Source: Lysobacter niastensis
Lineage (GTDB): Bacteria > Pseudomonadota > Gammaproteobacteria > Xanthomonadales > Xanthomonadaceae
Direction of reading: 5' to 3'
Length of the DNA: 64,000 nucleotides
Assembly (NCBI RefSeq): GCF_015453285.1
Contig: NZ_JADLZT010000006.1
Location: 186,001-250,000 of the forward strand
Notes under the pieces: generated by a model
What the model saw: only the letters and a program-made list of their open reading frames with translations
What the model was told of the DNA's origin: nothing
Database searches by the model: none
Made by a program: the position numbers and the translations under genes
Shown here: piece by piece, positions 20,004 to 29,006 of the stretch
How positions within the stretch are numbered: the stretch's first letter is position 1
How the letters are laid out: each line of letters starts with the position of its first letter

Positions 20004-20024
20004 CATGCAACGTGTCGCGAGCGA

Positions 20025-20465
20025 TCAGTGTGCGCCGTGCAGGTCGCGCAGATTGCTCTTGCGGGAGCCGAAGTAGGCCGCCAGGTCGGCGATCTGCTGG
20101 TCGGTCAGCTCCTTGGCCTGGCCCGACATCAGCGCATGCTCGCGGTCGCCGGAACGGTAAGCCTGCAGGGCATGGGCGATGTAGTCGTAGTACTGCCCGG
20201 CCAGCTTCGGGTACGTATCGTCGATCGGCGCATTGCCTTCGGCGCCGTGGCAGTCGACGCAGGACTGACCAGTCGCGCCCTTGGTGCTGGCCAGCTTCTC
20301 GCCAGCGGCGATGTGGCCGGCGGGCAGGCCGGCGGACGACGAGCTGTGGCCGGCGCCGCGGTCGGCAGCGGAGTGCTCGGCGGGCGTGTCGCCGCCGGAG
20401 CACGCCGTCAGGGCGGCGGCCAGCACGAGCAGAGCAGGGGCGATGGCGAGGTTCTTGATCGTCAT
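20025..20465 (-). CDS. Monoheme cytochrome c lipoprotein (c4-like half)
   Basis: A 146-residue class I cytochrome c. A lipoprotein signal ends at C22 (LTAC). A polar serine/histidine-rich linker precedes the heme motif CVDCH (69-73). The likely axial methionine is M113 in HALMSGQ, and the C-terminal helix reads LTDQQIADLAAYFGS. The stretch YPKLAGQYYDYIAHALQAYR is characteristic of one half of diheme cytochrome c4. It probably passes electrons to a terminal oxidase while tethered to a membrane. It follows a second, soluble monoheme cytochrome on the same strand with a 14-bp gap. Confidence 0.9.
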   Translation of the reverse strand: MTIKNLAIAPALLVLAAALTACSGGDTPAEHSAADRGAGHSSSSAGLPAGHIAAGEKLASTKGATGQSCVDCHGAEGNAPIDDTYPKLAGQYYDYIAHALQAYRSGDREHALMSGQAKELTDQQIADLAAYFGSRKSNLRDLHGAH

Positions 20466-20479
20466 GGACTTCTGCTCAC

Positions 20480-20851
20480 TCACTTCAGGGTCGAAAGGAA
20501 CGCGGCGATGTCGGCGATGTCCTGGTCCGAGAAACTCTGGGACTGCGCCTGCATGGTCGGGTGCTTGCGGCTGCCCTTCTTGTACTCGGTCAGCGCGCTC
20601 GTCAGGTACGCAGCCGACTGGCCGCCGATCCTCGGCACGTGATAGTTCGGATAGGCGTTCTTGTAGCCGGTGACGCCGTGGCAGCCCTGGCAGGTGTAGG
20701 TGAGCTGGCGGCCCTTGGCGGCATCGCCCTTGATGGCCGGAGCGGCCGTGGTGGCGGGAGCCGGAGTGGCCTGGGCCGCTTCCTGGGCCGATGCGACGGA
20801 CGCAGCGGCGGTCAGGGCGAAGCAGGCGGCGATCATCAGCGGTCGCATCAT
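20480..20851 (-). CDS. Periplasmic monoheme cytochrome c (c4-like half)
   Basis: A 123-residue protein with a Sec signal peptide (cleavage probably after ASA, about residue 22) and no lipobox. The heme motif is CQGCH (54-58), with proposed axial M100 in KHPTMQAQSQ and the C-terminal helix FSDQDIADIAAFLSTL. It is visibly homologous to its downstream neighbour (similar IGGQ/AGQ, Y, G and DIADxAA positions). Two adjacent ATGs are possible starts (20851 or 20848). It is the first gene of a two-gene minus-strand unit, divergent from the RND efflux operon. Confidence 0.9.
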   Translation of the reverse strand: MMRPLMIAACFALTAAASVASAQEAAQATPAPATTAAPAIKGDAAKGRQLTYTCQGCHGVTGYKNAYPNYHVPRIGGQSAAYLTSALTEYKKGSRKHPTMQAQSQSFSDQDIADIAAFLSTLK

Positions 20852-21141
20852 GTCGTAGTCCGCAATCTCGAAATGGCTGGCTAAGGGTGTTGTCGCGTGC
20901 GGCACAGCCAAGTGGGCTGCGCATAAGCGGTGGAGTATAACGTGCGATGCGGATGCAACGAAGTCGTCTCATCCCGCATCAGACAATGGAGTGAGTGCAG
21001 CCTCGCTCCGGCCGCCGGTCCTCGGCGAGCGCATGGCTCCAGTCACCATGACCTTCGGCGGATGTGTGCGCCGGAGGAGGTGATATACCTTCATACAACA
21101 CCGGCATACAGCCCGGAATTCAGCCATTGGGGTTCAATCAG
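20852..21141. promoter_or_regulatory. Divergent promoter region, cytochromes/RND operon
   Basis: 290 bp with no credible gene. I see no clear operator or strong sigma-70 pair. One notable feature is AGGAGGTGAT at 21075-21084, a 10-nt complement of the 16S 3' end that is not followed by a usable start codon; the adaptor start is nearly 60 nt further on. Confidence 0.4.
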
Positions 21142-22275
21142 ATGCGTCACTTCACCCGAATCCGCAGCGCACGCGCCGCTGCCGTCATGCTGCCCTGCCT
21201 GCTCCTGCTGGCTGCCTGCAAGGGGCAGGGCGGGGCCGGTGAAGCGCAGGCCAAGGAAGGCAAGGACAAGGGACCTGAAGCGGTCCCGGTCGAAGTCGCC
21301 AAGGCCTCGCGCCGTGCCGTCGCCGCCAGCTACACCGGCACCGCTCCGCTGGAGCCGGTGGCCGAGTCGCAGGTGATCGCCAAGACCTCCGGCGTGGCAC
21401 TGAACGTGCTTGTCGAGGAAGGCCAGAAGATCACCGCGGGCCAGACTCTGGTCCGCCTCGACTCGGCACGCTCGCAGCTGCAGGCGGCCCAGACCGCGGC
21501 GCAGATGCGCAAGCTCGAGGCCAACTACGCCCGCGCCAAGCAGATGGCCGAGCAGAAGCTGCTCAGCGCCAACGACAACGACCAGCTCCGCTACGACCTC
21601 GAGGAAGCGCGTGCGGCCAACCACATGGCCAACCTCGAGCTGTCCTACGCCAACGTGCAGGCGCCGATCTCGGGCGTGATCGCGTCGCGCTCGATCAAGA
21701 CCGGCAATTTCGTGCAGATCAACACGCCGATCTTCCGCATCGTCGACACGTCGCGCCTGGAGGCCACGTTGAACGTGCCCGAACGCGAACTGGCCACGCT
21801 GAAAGCGGGCCAGCCGGTGCTGCTGCAGGTCGACGCGCTCCCGGGCAAGAGCTTCACCGGCATGGTCGATCGCGTCTCGCCGGTGGTCGATTCGGGCAGC
21901 GGCACGTTCCGCGTGATCTGCTCCTTCGCCGGCGACGGGGTGCTGCAGCCGGGCATGTTCGGCCGCATCAAGATCGACTACGACCAGCGTGCGGATGCCC
22001 TGGTGGTGCCGCGCGTCGCGCTGCTCGAGGACGAGGGCGATCCGGCGGTGTTCGTGATCGGCGGTGACAACAAGACCAAGCGCGTGTCCGTGAAGCTCGG
22101 TTACGTCGACGGTGCCTGGGCGGAAATCCGCCAGGGCGTGAAGGAAGGCGAGCAGGTCGTCACCGCCGGCAAGACCGCGCTGCGGGATGGCACCGCCGTG
22201 CAGGTCATCGGAGCGCCCGGCAAGGACCGCGAGGTTGCGGCGGCCGACAAGAAGTCCGAAGGCACTAAGCAGTAA
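21142..22275 (+). CDS. RND efflux periplasmic adaptor (MFP) lipoprotein
   Basis: A 377-residue membrane-fusion protein that bridges an RND pump to an outer-membrane channel. Lipobox LAAC (C26) anchors it. A lipoyl half-motif (VLVEEGQKITAGQTLVRLD), a coiled-coil hairpin (about 105-160, QAAQTAAQMRKLEANYARAK), the second lipoyl half (YANVQAPISGVIASRSI) and beta-barrel/membrane-proximal domains follow in the usual order. It opens a three-gene operon with two RND pumps; no outer-membrane factor gene is present, so a TolC-like protein encoded elsewhere must complete the pump. The start is the ATG before the signal peptide; its RBS is weak. Confidence 0.93.
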   Translation: MRHFTRIRSARAAAVMLPCLLLLAACKGQGGAGEAQAKEGKDKGPEAVPVEVAKASRRAVAASYTGTAPLEPVAESQVIAKTSGVALNVLVEEGQKITAGQTLVRLDSARSQLQAAQTAAQMRKLEANYARAKQMAEQKLLSANDNDQLRYDLEEARAANHMANLELSYANVQAPISGVIASRSIKTGNFVQINTPIFRIVDTSRLEATLNVPERELATLKAGQPVLLQVDALPGKSFTGMVDRVSPVVDSGSGTFRVICSFAGDGVLQPGMFGRIKIDYDQRADALVVPRVALLEDEGDPAVFVIGGDNKTKRVSVKLGYVDGAWAEIRQGVKEGEQVVTAGKTALRDGTAVQVIGAPGKDREVAAADKKSEGTKQ

Positions 22276-22292
22276 CAGCTCGGAGAGCCCCC

Positions 22293-25200
22293 GTGTCCGA
22301 ACCCAATGCATCGCAGCCCTCGCACCACGAGGGCTCGTTCAACCTCGTCGAGTTCTCCACCCGTCGCCGGGTGACGATCTTCATGTTCATGATCACCTTC
22401 GTGCTGTTCGGGGTGATCTCGCTGTTCAACCTCAAGGTCAACCTGCTGCCTGACCTGAGCTATCCCACGCTGACGGTGCGCACCGAGTACACCGGTGCCG
22501 CCCCGACCGAGATCGAGACGCTGATCTCCGAGCCGGTGGAAGAAGCCGTGGGCGTGGTGAAGGGGCTGCGCAAGCTCAAGTCGGTCTCGCGTACGGGCCA
22601 GAGCGATGTCGTGCTCGAGTTCGCCTGGGGCACCGACATGGACCAGGCCAGCCTGGAGGTCCGCGACAAGCTGGAAGTGTTGCAGCTGCCGCTGGAAGCC
22701 AAGGCGCCGGTGCTGTTGCGCTTCAATCCTTCGACCGAACCGATTCTTCGCCTCGCGCTCTCGTCCAAGGGCTCGAGCGACGACGTGCGCCAGCTGACGA
22801 TGCTGCGCCGTTACGCCGACGACGATCTCAAGAAGAAGCTCGAGCCGGTCGAGGGCGTGGCCGCGGTGAAGGTCGGCGGCGGTCTCGAGGACGAGATCCA
22901 GGTGGATATCGACCAGCAGAAGCTGGCCCAGCTCAACCTGCCGATCGACACCGTCATCCAGCGCCTGCAGCAGGAGAACATCAACATCTCCGGCGGTCGT
23001 CTCGAGGAAGGCTCGCAACGCTACCTGGTGCGCACCGTCAACCAGTTCGCGAATGTCGCTGAAATCCGCGAGATGCTGGTGACCACGCAGGCCGCCGGCA
23101 ACTCCGCGCAGGCCAGCGCTGCTGCGCAGATGGCGGCGATTGCTGCCGCCACCGGCAATGCCGAGGCGATGGCCGCGGCGGCGTCGGTGCAGAACGCCAA
23201 CTCCTCCTCGAGCTCCTCGATCGCGGGTGGCATGCCCGTGCGCCTGAAGGACGTCGCCGACGTGCGCCAGGGTTTCAAGGAGCGCGAAGCGATCATTCGT
23301 CTGGGCGGCCGCGAAGCGGTCGAGCTGGCGATCTACAAGGAAGGCGATGCCAACACGGTGTCCACCGCCGATGCGGTGCAGGCCAAGCTGAAGGACATCA
23401 AGGAGCAGATGCCCGATGACGTCGAACTGACCGTCATCGACGACCAGTCGCAGTTCATCCGCCACGCGATCTCCGACGTGAAGATGGATGCCGTGATCGG
23501 CGGCGCACTGGCGGTGCTGATCATCTTCCTGTTCCTGCGCGATGGCTGGAGCACGTTCGTGATCGCGCTGTCGCTGCCGGTCTCGATCATCACCACGTTC
23601 TTCTTCATGGACCAGTTCGGGCTGAGCCTCAACGTCATGTCGCTCGGCGGCCTGGCGCTGGCTACCGGCCTGGTGGTGGACGACTCGATCGTCGTGCTGG
23701 AAAGCATCGCCAAGGCGCGTGAGCGGGGACTGGGAATACTCGAAGCCGCGATCGCCGGTACTCGCGAAGTGAGCATGGCCGTGGTCGCTTCGACGCTGAC
23801 CACCGTTGCGGTGTTCCTGCCGCTGGTGTTCGTCGAGGGCATCGCGGGCCAGCTGTTCCGCGACCAGGCGTTGACGGTGGCGCTCGCCATCGCCATCTCG
23901 CTGCTGGTGGCGATGACGCTGATCCCGATGCTCAGCGCGCTCAAGGACAAGCCGTCGATGGCGTTCCCAGAAGAGCCGGCGCATCCGCGCTGGAAGCCGG
24001 ACGCGAAGTGGCAGAAGCCGCTGGCCGCGACCGGCCACGGTCTGGGCGTGGGCACGCGCGGTGCCAGCTTCGGCTTCGCCTGGGTGATCGTGCGCGCCTG
24101 GCGCGGCATCGTGGCGGTGGTCGGCCCGGTCATGCGCAAGGCCAGCGATCTCGCCATGGCTCCGTACGGCCGCGCCGAACGCGCGTACCTGCGGGTGCTG
24201 CCGGCGGCGATGGGCCATCCGTGGAAGGTGCTGGGCGTCGCCGCCGCGGCATTCTTCGGCACGCTGCTGCTGGTGCCGATGCTCGGTGCCGATCTGATCC
24301 CGCAGCTGGCACAGGACCGTTTCGAAATGACGGTCAAGCTGCCTCCGGGCACACCGCTGCGCGACACCGATGCGCTAGTGCGTACCTTGCAGGCCAAGCA
24401 CGACAAGGACGCGGACATCAAGACGCTGTATGGCGTCAGTGGCAGCGGCACCCGCCTCGATGCAAGTCCCACTGAAAGCGGCGAGAACATCGGCAAGCTG
24501 ACGGTGGTGATGGCCAACGGTGGCAGCAAGGAAGTGGAGGCTACTGAAACCGAGCGTCTGCGCCAGACCATGAAGGCGTATCCATCCGCGCAGGTCGACT
24601 TCGCCCGGCCGGAGCTCTTCAGCTTCTCCACGCCGCTGGAAATCGAGCTGCGCGGGCAGGACCTGGCCACGATCGAACGTGCCGGCCAGCAGATGGCCGC
24701 CATGTTGCGCAAGAACCCGCACTACGCCGACGTGAAGTCGACGGTGGAGCAGGGCTTCCCGGAGATCCAGGTGCGCTTCGACCAGGATCGCGCGGGTGCG
24801 CTCGGCCTGACCACGCGCCAGATCGCCGATGTCGTGGTGAAGAAGGTGCGCGGCGACGTCGCCACGCGCTACAGCTTCCGCGATCGCAAGATCGACGTGC
24901 TGGTGCGCGCCCAGGAGAACGATCGCGCGTCGGTGGAAAGCATCCGTCGCCTGATCGTCAATCCGGGCAGTTCGCGCCCGGTGACGCTGGACTCGGTGGC
25001 CGACGTGGTTGCCACGACGGGCCCGAGCGAAATCCACCGCGCCGACCAGGTGCGCGTGGCCATCGTCTCGGCCAACCTGCGCGACATCGACCTCGGTACG
25101 GCGGTCGACGAAGTGCAGAAGATGGTCGAGAAGGACCCGCTGGGCGCCGACGTGCGGATGCATATCGGCGGTCAGGGCGAGGAGTTGGCCGAGTCGGTGA

Positions 25201-25811
25201 AGTCGCTGCTGTTCGCCTTCGGCCTGGCCGTGTTCCTCGTGTATCTGGTCATGGCCTCGCAGTTCGAGTCGCTGCTGCACCCGTTCGTCATCCTGTTCAC
25301 CATCCCGCTGGCCCTGGTGGGCGCGGTGCTGGCGCTGCTGCTGACCAATTCGCCGGTTTCGGTGGTGGTCTTCATCGGCCTGATCCTGCTGGTCGGCCTG
25401 GTGGTGAAGAACGCCATCATCCTGATCGACAAGGTCAACCAGCTACGCGAACACGGCACGCCGAAGCAGGAAGCGCTTGTCGAAGGTGCCCGTTCGCGCC
25501 TGCGTCCGATCATCATGACCACGGCCTGCACGCTGTTCGGCTTCCTGCCGCTGGCGCTGGCGTTTGGTGAGGGTGCGGAAGTGCGGTCGCCGATGGCGAT
25601 CACGGTGATCGGTGGCCTGCTGGTATCGACGCTGCTGACCCTGGTGGTGATCCCCGTGGTGTACGACCTGCTCGATCGCCGTGGCGATGAGTACTACCGC
25701 GAGCGCGGCCGCCGCGCTCGCCGGGAGCACGAAGCAGTCGTTGCGCTGATCGACGACGAGGAAGCTCCGCTCGTCGACCCCGGTCAGTCCACCGAACCCG
25801 GCAAGGCCTGA
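22293..25811 (+). CDS. RND efflux pump, subunit 1 (DD/K relay)
   Basis: A 1172-residue inner-membrane HAE1-type transporter, longer than the usual 1020-1060. Proton-relay residues are intact: D463-D464 in LVVDDSIVVLES (TM4) and K1039 in GLVVKNAIILID (TM10). Two extra stretches explain the length: an Ala/Asn/Ser-rich insertion in the first porter domain (about 269-313, ending in six serines) and a longer central linker between the two halves (about 550-620). It starts with GTG after CGGAG, 17 bp behind the adaptor. Substrates are unknown. Confidence 0.93.
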   Translation: MSEPNASQPSHHEGSFNLVEFSTRRRVTIFMFMITFVLFGVISLFNLKVNLLPDLSYPTLTVRTEYTGAAPTEIETLISEPVEEAVGVVKGLRKLKSVSRTGQSDVVLEFAWGTDMDQASLEVRDKLEVLQLPLEAKAPVLLRFNPSTEPILRLALSSKGSSDDVRQLTMLRRYADDDLKKKLEPVEGVAAVKVGGGLEDEIQVDIDQQKLAQLNLPIDTVIQRLQQENINISGGRLEEGSQRYLVRTVNQFANVAEIREMLVTTQAAGNSAQASAAAQMAAIAAATGNAEAMAAAASVQNANSSSSSSIAGGMPVRLKDVADVRQGFKEREAIIRLGGREAVELAIYKEGDANTVSTADAVQAKLKDIKEQMPDDVELTVIDDQSQFIRHAISDVKMDAVIGGALAVLIIFLFLRDGWSTFVIALSLPVSIITTFFFMDQFGLSLNVMSLGGLALATGLVVDDSIVVLESIAKARERGLGILEAAIAGTREVSMAVVASTLTTVAVFLPLVFVEGIAGQLFRDQALTVALAIAISLLVAMTLIPMLSALKDKPSMAFPEEPAHPRWKPDAKWQKPLAATGHGLGVGTRGASFGFAWVIVRAWRGIVAVVGPVMRKASDLAMAPYGRAERAYLRVLPAAMGHPWKVLGVAAAAFFGTLLLVPMLGADLIPQLAQDRFEMTVKLPPGTPLRDTDALVRTLQAKHDKDADIKTLYGVSGSGTRLDASPTESGENIGKLTVVMANGGSKEVEATETERLRQTMKAYPSAQVDFARPELFSFSTPLEIELRGQDLATIERAGQQMAAMLRKNPHYADVKSTVEQGFPEIQVRFDQDRAGALGLTTRQIADVVVKKVRGDVATRYSFRDRKIDVLVRAQENDRASVESIRRLIVNPGSSRPVTLDSVADVVATTGPSEIHRADQVRVAIVSANLRDIDLGTAVDEVQKMVEKDPLGADVRMHIGGQGEELAESVKSLLFAFGLAVFLVYLVMASQFESLLHPFVILFTIPLALVGAVLALLLTNSPVSVVVFIGLILLVGLVVKNAIILIDKVNQLREHGTPKQEALVEGARSRLRPIIMTTACTLFGFLPLALAFGEGAEVRSPMAITVIGGLLVSTLLTLVVIPVVYDLLDRRGDEYYRERGRRARREHEAVVALIDDEEAPLVDPGQSTEPGKA

Positions 25812-25822
25812 GGTATGCGCCC

Positions 25823-28800
25823 ATGACCATCGCCGAACTGAGCATCAAGCGGCCCGTCACGTGCATCATGCTGTTCGTGTCGCTGTTCGTAATCGGGTTG
25901 ATCGCGGCGGTGCGCTTGCCCCTGGAGGCCTTCCCGGAGGTCTCCCCGCCCTTCATCTTCGTGCAGATGCCCTACACGGGGTCGACGCCGGAGGAGGTGG
26001 AGCGGACCGTGCTGCGCCCGGTGGAAGAAGCGTTGTCGACCATGACCGGCATCAAGCGCATCGATTCGAATGCGCGATCGGACGGCGCCCAGATCTTCAT
26101 GCAGTTCTCCGACTGGAGCCGCGATGTTGCCATCGCGGCGTCCGAGGCGCGTGAACGCATCGATGCGATCCGGGACGACCTGCCCGAGGACCTGCAGCGC
26201 TACAACGTCCTCAAGTTCTCGACCACCGATCAGCCGGTACTCAAGGTGCGTCTGGCCGCCAAGGGCGACCTGACCGGCTCCTACGACATGATCGAGCGCG
26301 AGTTCAAGCGGCGCATCGAGCGCATCGCCGGCGTGGCCCGCGTCGATGTGACCGGTGCGGCACCGAACGAGGTCGAGATCGCGATCAGTCCCGATCGCCT
26401 GGTCGCGCACAACCTCAGCATCAACGACCTCACCACGCGCCTGAAGAACGTCAACTTCTCGGTGTCGGCAGGCGAGATCGACGACAACGGCCAGCGCCTT
26501 CGGGTGCAGCCGGTGGGCGAGATCACCGATCTCCAGCAGCTGCGCGACCTCGTGATCGGCTCCAACGGCGTGCGCCTGGGCGACATCGCCGAGGTGCACA
26601 TGAAGCCGGCTCGCCTGGACTACGGGCGTCGCCTGGACGGACGCGTCGCGGTGGGCCTGGACATCTTCAAGGAGCGCAATGCCAACCTGGTGCAGGTTTC
26701 CAAGGATGCCTTGAAAGAGGTGGAAGCGATCCGCCAGCAGCCCGAGCTGAGCGACCTGCAGGTCATCATCATCGAGAACCAGGGCGAGAACGTCACCAAG
26801 TCGCTGCTGGAACTGGCCGAGGCCGGTGGCATCGGCCTGCTGCTGTCGATCGCGGTGCTGTTCTTCTTCCTGCGTCACTGGCCATCCACCGCGATGGTGA
26901 CCCTCGCCATTCCGATCTGCTTCGTGATGACGCTGGGTTTCATGTACTTCACCGGCGTCACCCTCAACATCCTCTCGATGATGGGGTTGCTGCTCGCGGT
27001 TGGCATGCTGGTCGACAATGCCGTGGTGGTGGTCGAAAGCATCTACCAGGAGCGCGAACGCATGCCCGACCAGCCGCGGCTGGCCTCGATAATGGGCACC
27101 AAGCACGTCGCCATCGCGCTCTCCGCCGGCACGTTGTGCCACTGCATCGTGTTCCTGCCGAACCTGTTCGGCGAGCGCAATTTCCTCAGCATCTACCTGT
27201 CGCAGATCGCCATCACGATCTCGGTCTCGCTGCTGGCGTCGTGGCTGGTCGCAGTCAGCCTGATCCCGATGCTGTCGGCACGCCTGAAGACGCCACCGGC
27301 GGTGCGCTCGGAGAATGGCATCATTCCCCGCATGCAGAAGCGCTATGCGCACCTGCTGCGCTGGACCCTGGAGCATCGCGGCTGGAGCGTGCTGGGCATC
27401 TTCCTGATCGTCGCCATCAGCTGCGTGCCGATGGTGCTGACCAAGAAGAACATGTTCGGCGGCGACGAGGGCGACAAGATCCAGATGTTCTACCAGTGGA
27501 AGGGCGCCTACACGAAGGAGCAGATGTCGGCCGAGATCCTCAAGGTCGAACAGTTCTTCGACGCCCGCCGCAAGCAGTACCACCTCAAGCAGATCTACTC
27601 GTTCTATAGCGAGCAGGGCTGGGGCGGCACCATCCTGACCCTTGACACCGACCACGTCAGCGAGAGCAAGAAGCTGATCGAGCAGATCCGCAAGGACCTG
27701 CCGAAGTCGGCGCGCGCCAACATCGGCATCGGCGACCAGGGCGGGCAGGGCGGCGGTGGCCAGCCTGGCCAGAACGTGCAGGTGCAGCTGGTCGGCGATT
27801 CGACCGAGCAACTGGTCGCGCTGGGCAAGGACATCGTTCCGATCCTGTCGCGCCGCAAGGAACTGCGCGATGTGCGCGTGGACACCGGCGACCAGAACAG
27901 CGAACTGGCGGTCCACGTGGACCGGGATCGCGCGGCGGCATTCGGCTTCAGCGCGCAGGAAGTGGCGAGCTTCGTCGGCCTGGCATTGCGTGGCGCACCG
28001 CTGCGCGAGTTCCGCCGCGGCGATACGGAAGTGCCCGTGTGGGTCCGTTTCGCCGGTGCCGAGAAGTACGGTACCGAGGACCTGTCGGCGTTCACGGTGC
28101 GTGCGCCGGACGGCCGCACCGTTCCGTTGCTGGCGATGGTGAATGTCGCCGTGCGTCCCGCGGCGACCCAGGTCCAGCGATCCAATCGCCAGACCACGGT
28201 CACCATCCAGGCCAACCTGGCTGAAAAGGTGACCGTCCCCGAAGCGCGCAAGGCCATGGAGGAAACGCTCAAGTCGATCGAGTTCCCGGCCGGCTACAAC
28301 TACACCTTCGAAGGTGGGGCTTTCGAGGACGAGGCGGATGCCAGTAAGCAGATGATGTTCAATCTGCTGATCGCGCTGATCATGATCTACGTGGTGATGG
28401 CGGCGGTGTTCGAGTCGCTGCTGTTCCCGTCGGCCATCATGAGCGGCGTGCTGTTCTCGGTATTCGGCGTCTTCTGGCTGTTCTGGCTGACCGGCACCGA
28501 GTTCAACATCATGGCCTTCATCGGCATCCTGGTGCTGATGGGTGTGGTGGTGAACAACGGCATCGTCATGATCGAGCACATCAACAACCTGCGCCGGCGT
28601 GGCCTGTCGCGCACCGAAGCACTGGTGGAGGGCAGCCGCGAGCGGTTGCGCCCGATCCTGATGACGATGGGCACGGCGATCCTAGCGATGGTGCCGATCT
28701 CGCTGACCAACACCCAGATCGGCGGCGACGGTCCTCCGTACTACCCGATGGCGCGCGCGATTGCGGGTGGCCTGGCGTTCTCGACCATCGTCAGCCTGCT

Positions 28801-28927
28801 GTTCCTGCCGACGATCTACGCGATCCTCGACGACCTCCGCAACGGCACGGCGCGCATGGTGCGCCGTGCACGAGGCAAGGAAAGCGCGGTGCCGCCGGCG
28901 GCAGTCGCGGCACTGAAGGCGGAATGA
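25823..28927 (+). CDS. RND efflux pump, subunit 2 (DN/N relay)
   Basis: A 1034-residue RND transporter, 11 bp after the first. TM4 reads MLVDNAVVVVES (D398-N399) and TM10 reads GVVVNNGIVMIEH (N911-N912). The second aspartate and the lysine of the AcrB-type relay are thus both asparagine. This DN/NN combination is found in a broad class of HAE1 proteins, so it need not mean inactivity. A Gly/Gln-rich loop (GGQGGGGQPGQN) lies near residue 640. Two different pumps with one adaptor recall MdtABC, where MdtB and MdtC form a mixed trimer; whether these two do so is inference. Confidence 0.92.
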   Translation: MTIAELSIKRPVTCIMLFVSLFVIGLIAAVRLPLEAFPEVSPPFIFVQMPYTGSTPEEVERTVLRPVEEALSTMTGIKRIDSNARSDGAQIFMQFSDWSRDVAIAASEARERIDAIRDDLPEDLQRYNVLKFSTTDQPVLKVRLAAKGDLTGSYDMIEREFKRRIERIAGVARVDVTGAAPNEVEIAISPDRLVAHNLSINDLTTRLKNVNFSVSAGEIDDNGQRLRVQPVGEITDLQQLRDLVIGSNGVRLGDIAEVHMKPARLDYGRRLDGRVAVGLDIFKERNANLVQVSKDALKEVEAIRQQPELSDLQVIIIENQGENVTKSLLELAEAGGIGLLLSIAVLFFFLRHWPSTAMVTLAIPICFVMTLGFMYFTGVTLNILSMMGLLLAVGMLVDNAVVVVESIYQERERMPDQPRLASIMGTKHVAIALSAGTLCHCIVFLPNLFGERNFLSIYLSQIAITISVSLLASWLVAVSLIPMLSARLKTPPAVRSENGIIPRMQKRYAHLLRWTLEHRGWSVLGIFLIVAISCVPMVLTKKNMFGGDEGDKIQMFYQWKGAYTKEQMSAEILKVEQFFDARRKQYHLKQIYSFYSEQGWGGTILTLDTDHVSESKKLIEQIRKDLPKSARANIGIGDQGGQGGGGQPGQNVQVQLVGDSTEQLVALGKDIVPILSRRKELRDVRVDTGDQNSELAVHVDRDRAAAFGFSAQEVASFVGLALRGAPLREFRRGDTEVPVWVRFAGAEKYGTEDLSAFTVRAPDGRTVPLLAMVNVAVRPAATQVQRSNRQTTVTIQANLAEKVTVPEARKAMEETLKSIEFPAGYNYTFEGGAFEDEADASKQMMFNLLIALIMIYVVMAAVFESLLFPSAIMSGVLFSVFGVFWLFWLTGTEFNIMAFIGILVLMGVVVNNGIVMIEHINNLRRRGLSRTEALVEGSRERLRPILMTMGTAILAMVPISLTNTQIGGDGPPYYPMARAIAGGLAFSTIVSLLFLPTIYAILDDLRNGTARMVRRARGKESAVPPAAVAALKAE

Positions 28928-28951
28928 GGGACGCCTTCGCGGACTGAAAAG

Positions 28952-28982
28952 AAAAACGGGAAGGCTTGGCCTTCCCGTTTTT
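28952..28982. terminator. Bidirectional terminator after RND operon
   Basis: AAAAACGGGAAGG pairs with CCTTCCCGTTTTT over a 5-nt loop. It serves the plus-strand RND operon and the convergent TraB-like gene. Confidence 0.93.
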
Positions 28983-29006
28983 CATTCATGACGATGCCGG
29001 TTCGGG

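Noticed and set aside
18030-20006. Open frame antisense to nfuA and the proline-rich membrane protein
   Set aside because: The plus-strand gene has a membrane helix and a conserved C-terminal module; the antisense translation is Arg/Gly repeats mirroring the Pro/Ala codons.
22101-24218. Open frame of about 705 codons antisense to the efflux adaptor and first RND pump
   Set aside because: Shadow of conserved coding sequence, biased composition, no start signals.
27014-28558. Second RND pump as a catalytically dead subunit
   Set aside because: The DN/NN residues are common in many working HAE1-type pumps, so loss of activity cannot be claimed; kept only as a contrast with the first pump.
25784-28579. 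Open frame of about 930 codons antisense to the second RND pump
   Set aside because: Composition is typical of antisense shadow (His/Asp/Gln/Arg), no known motif, and it covers a well-conserved transporter.
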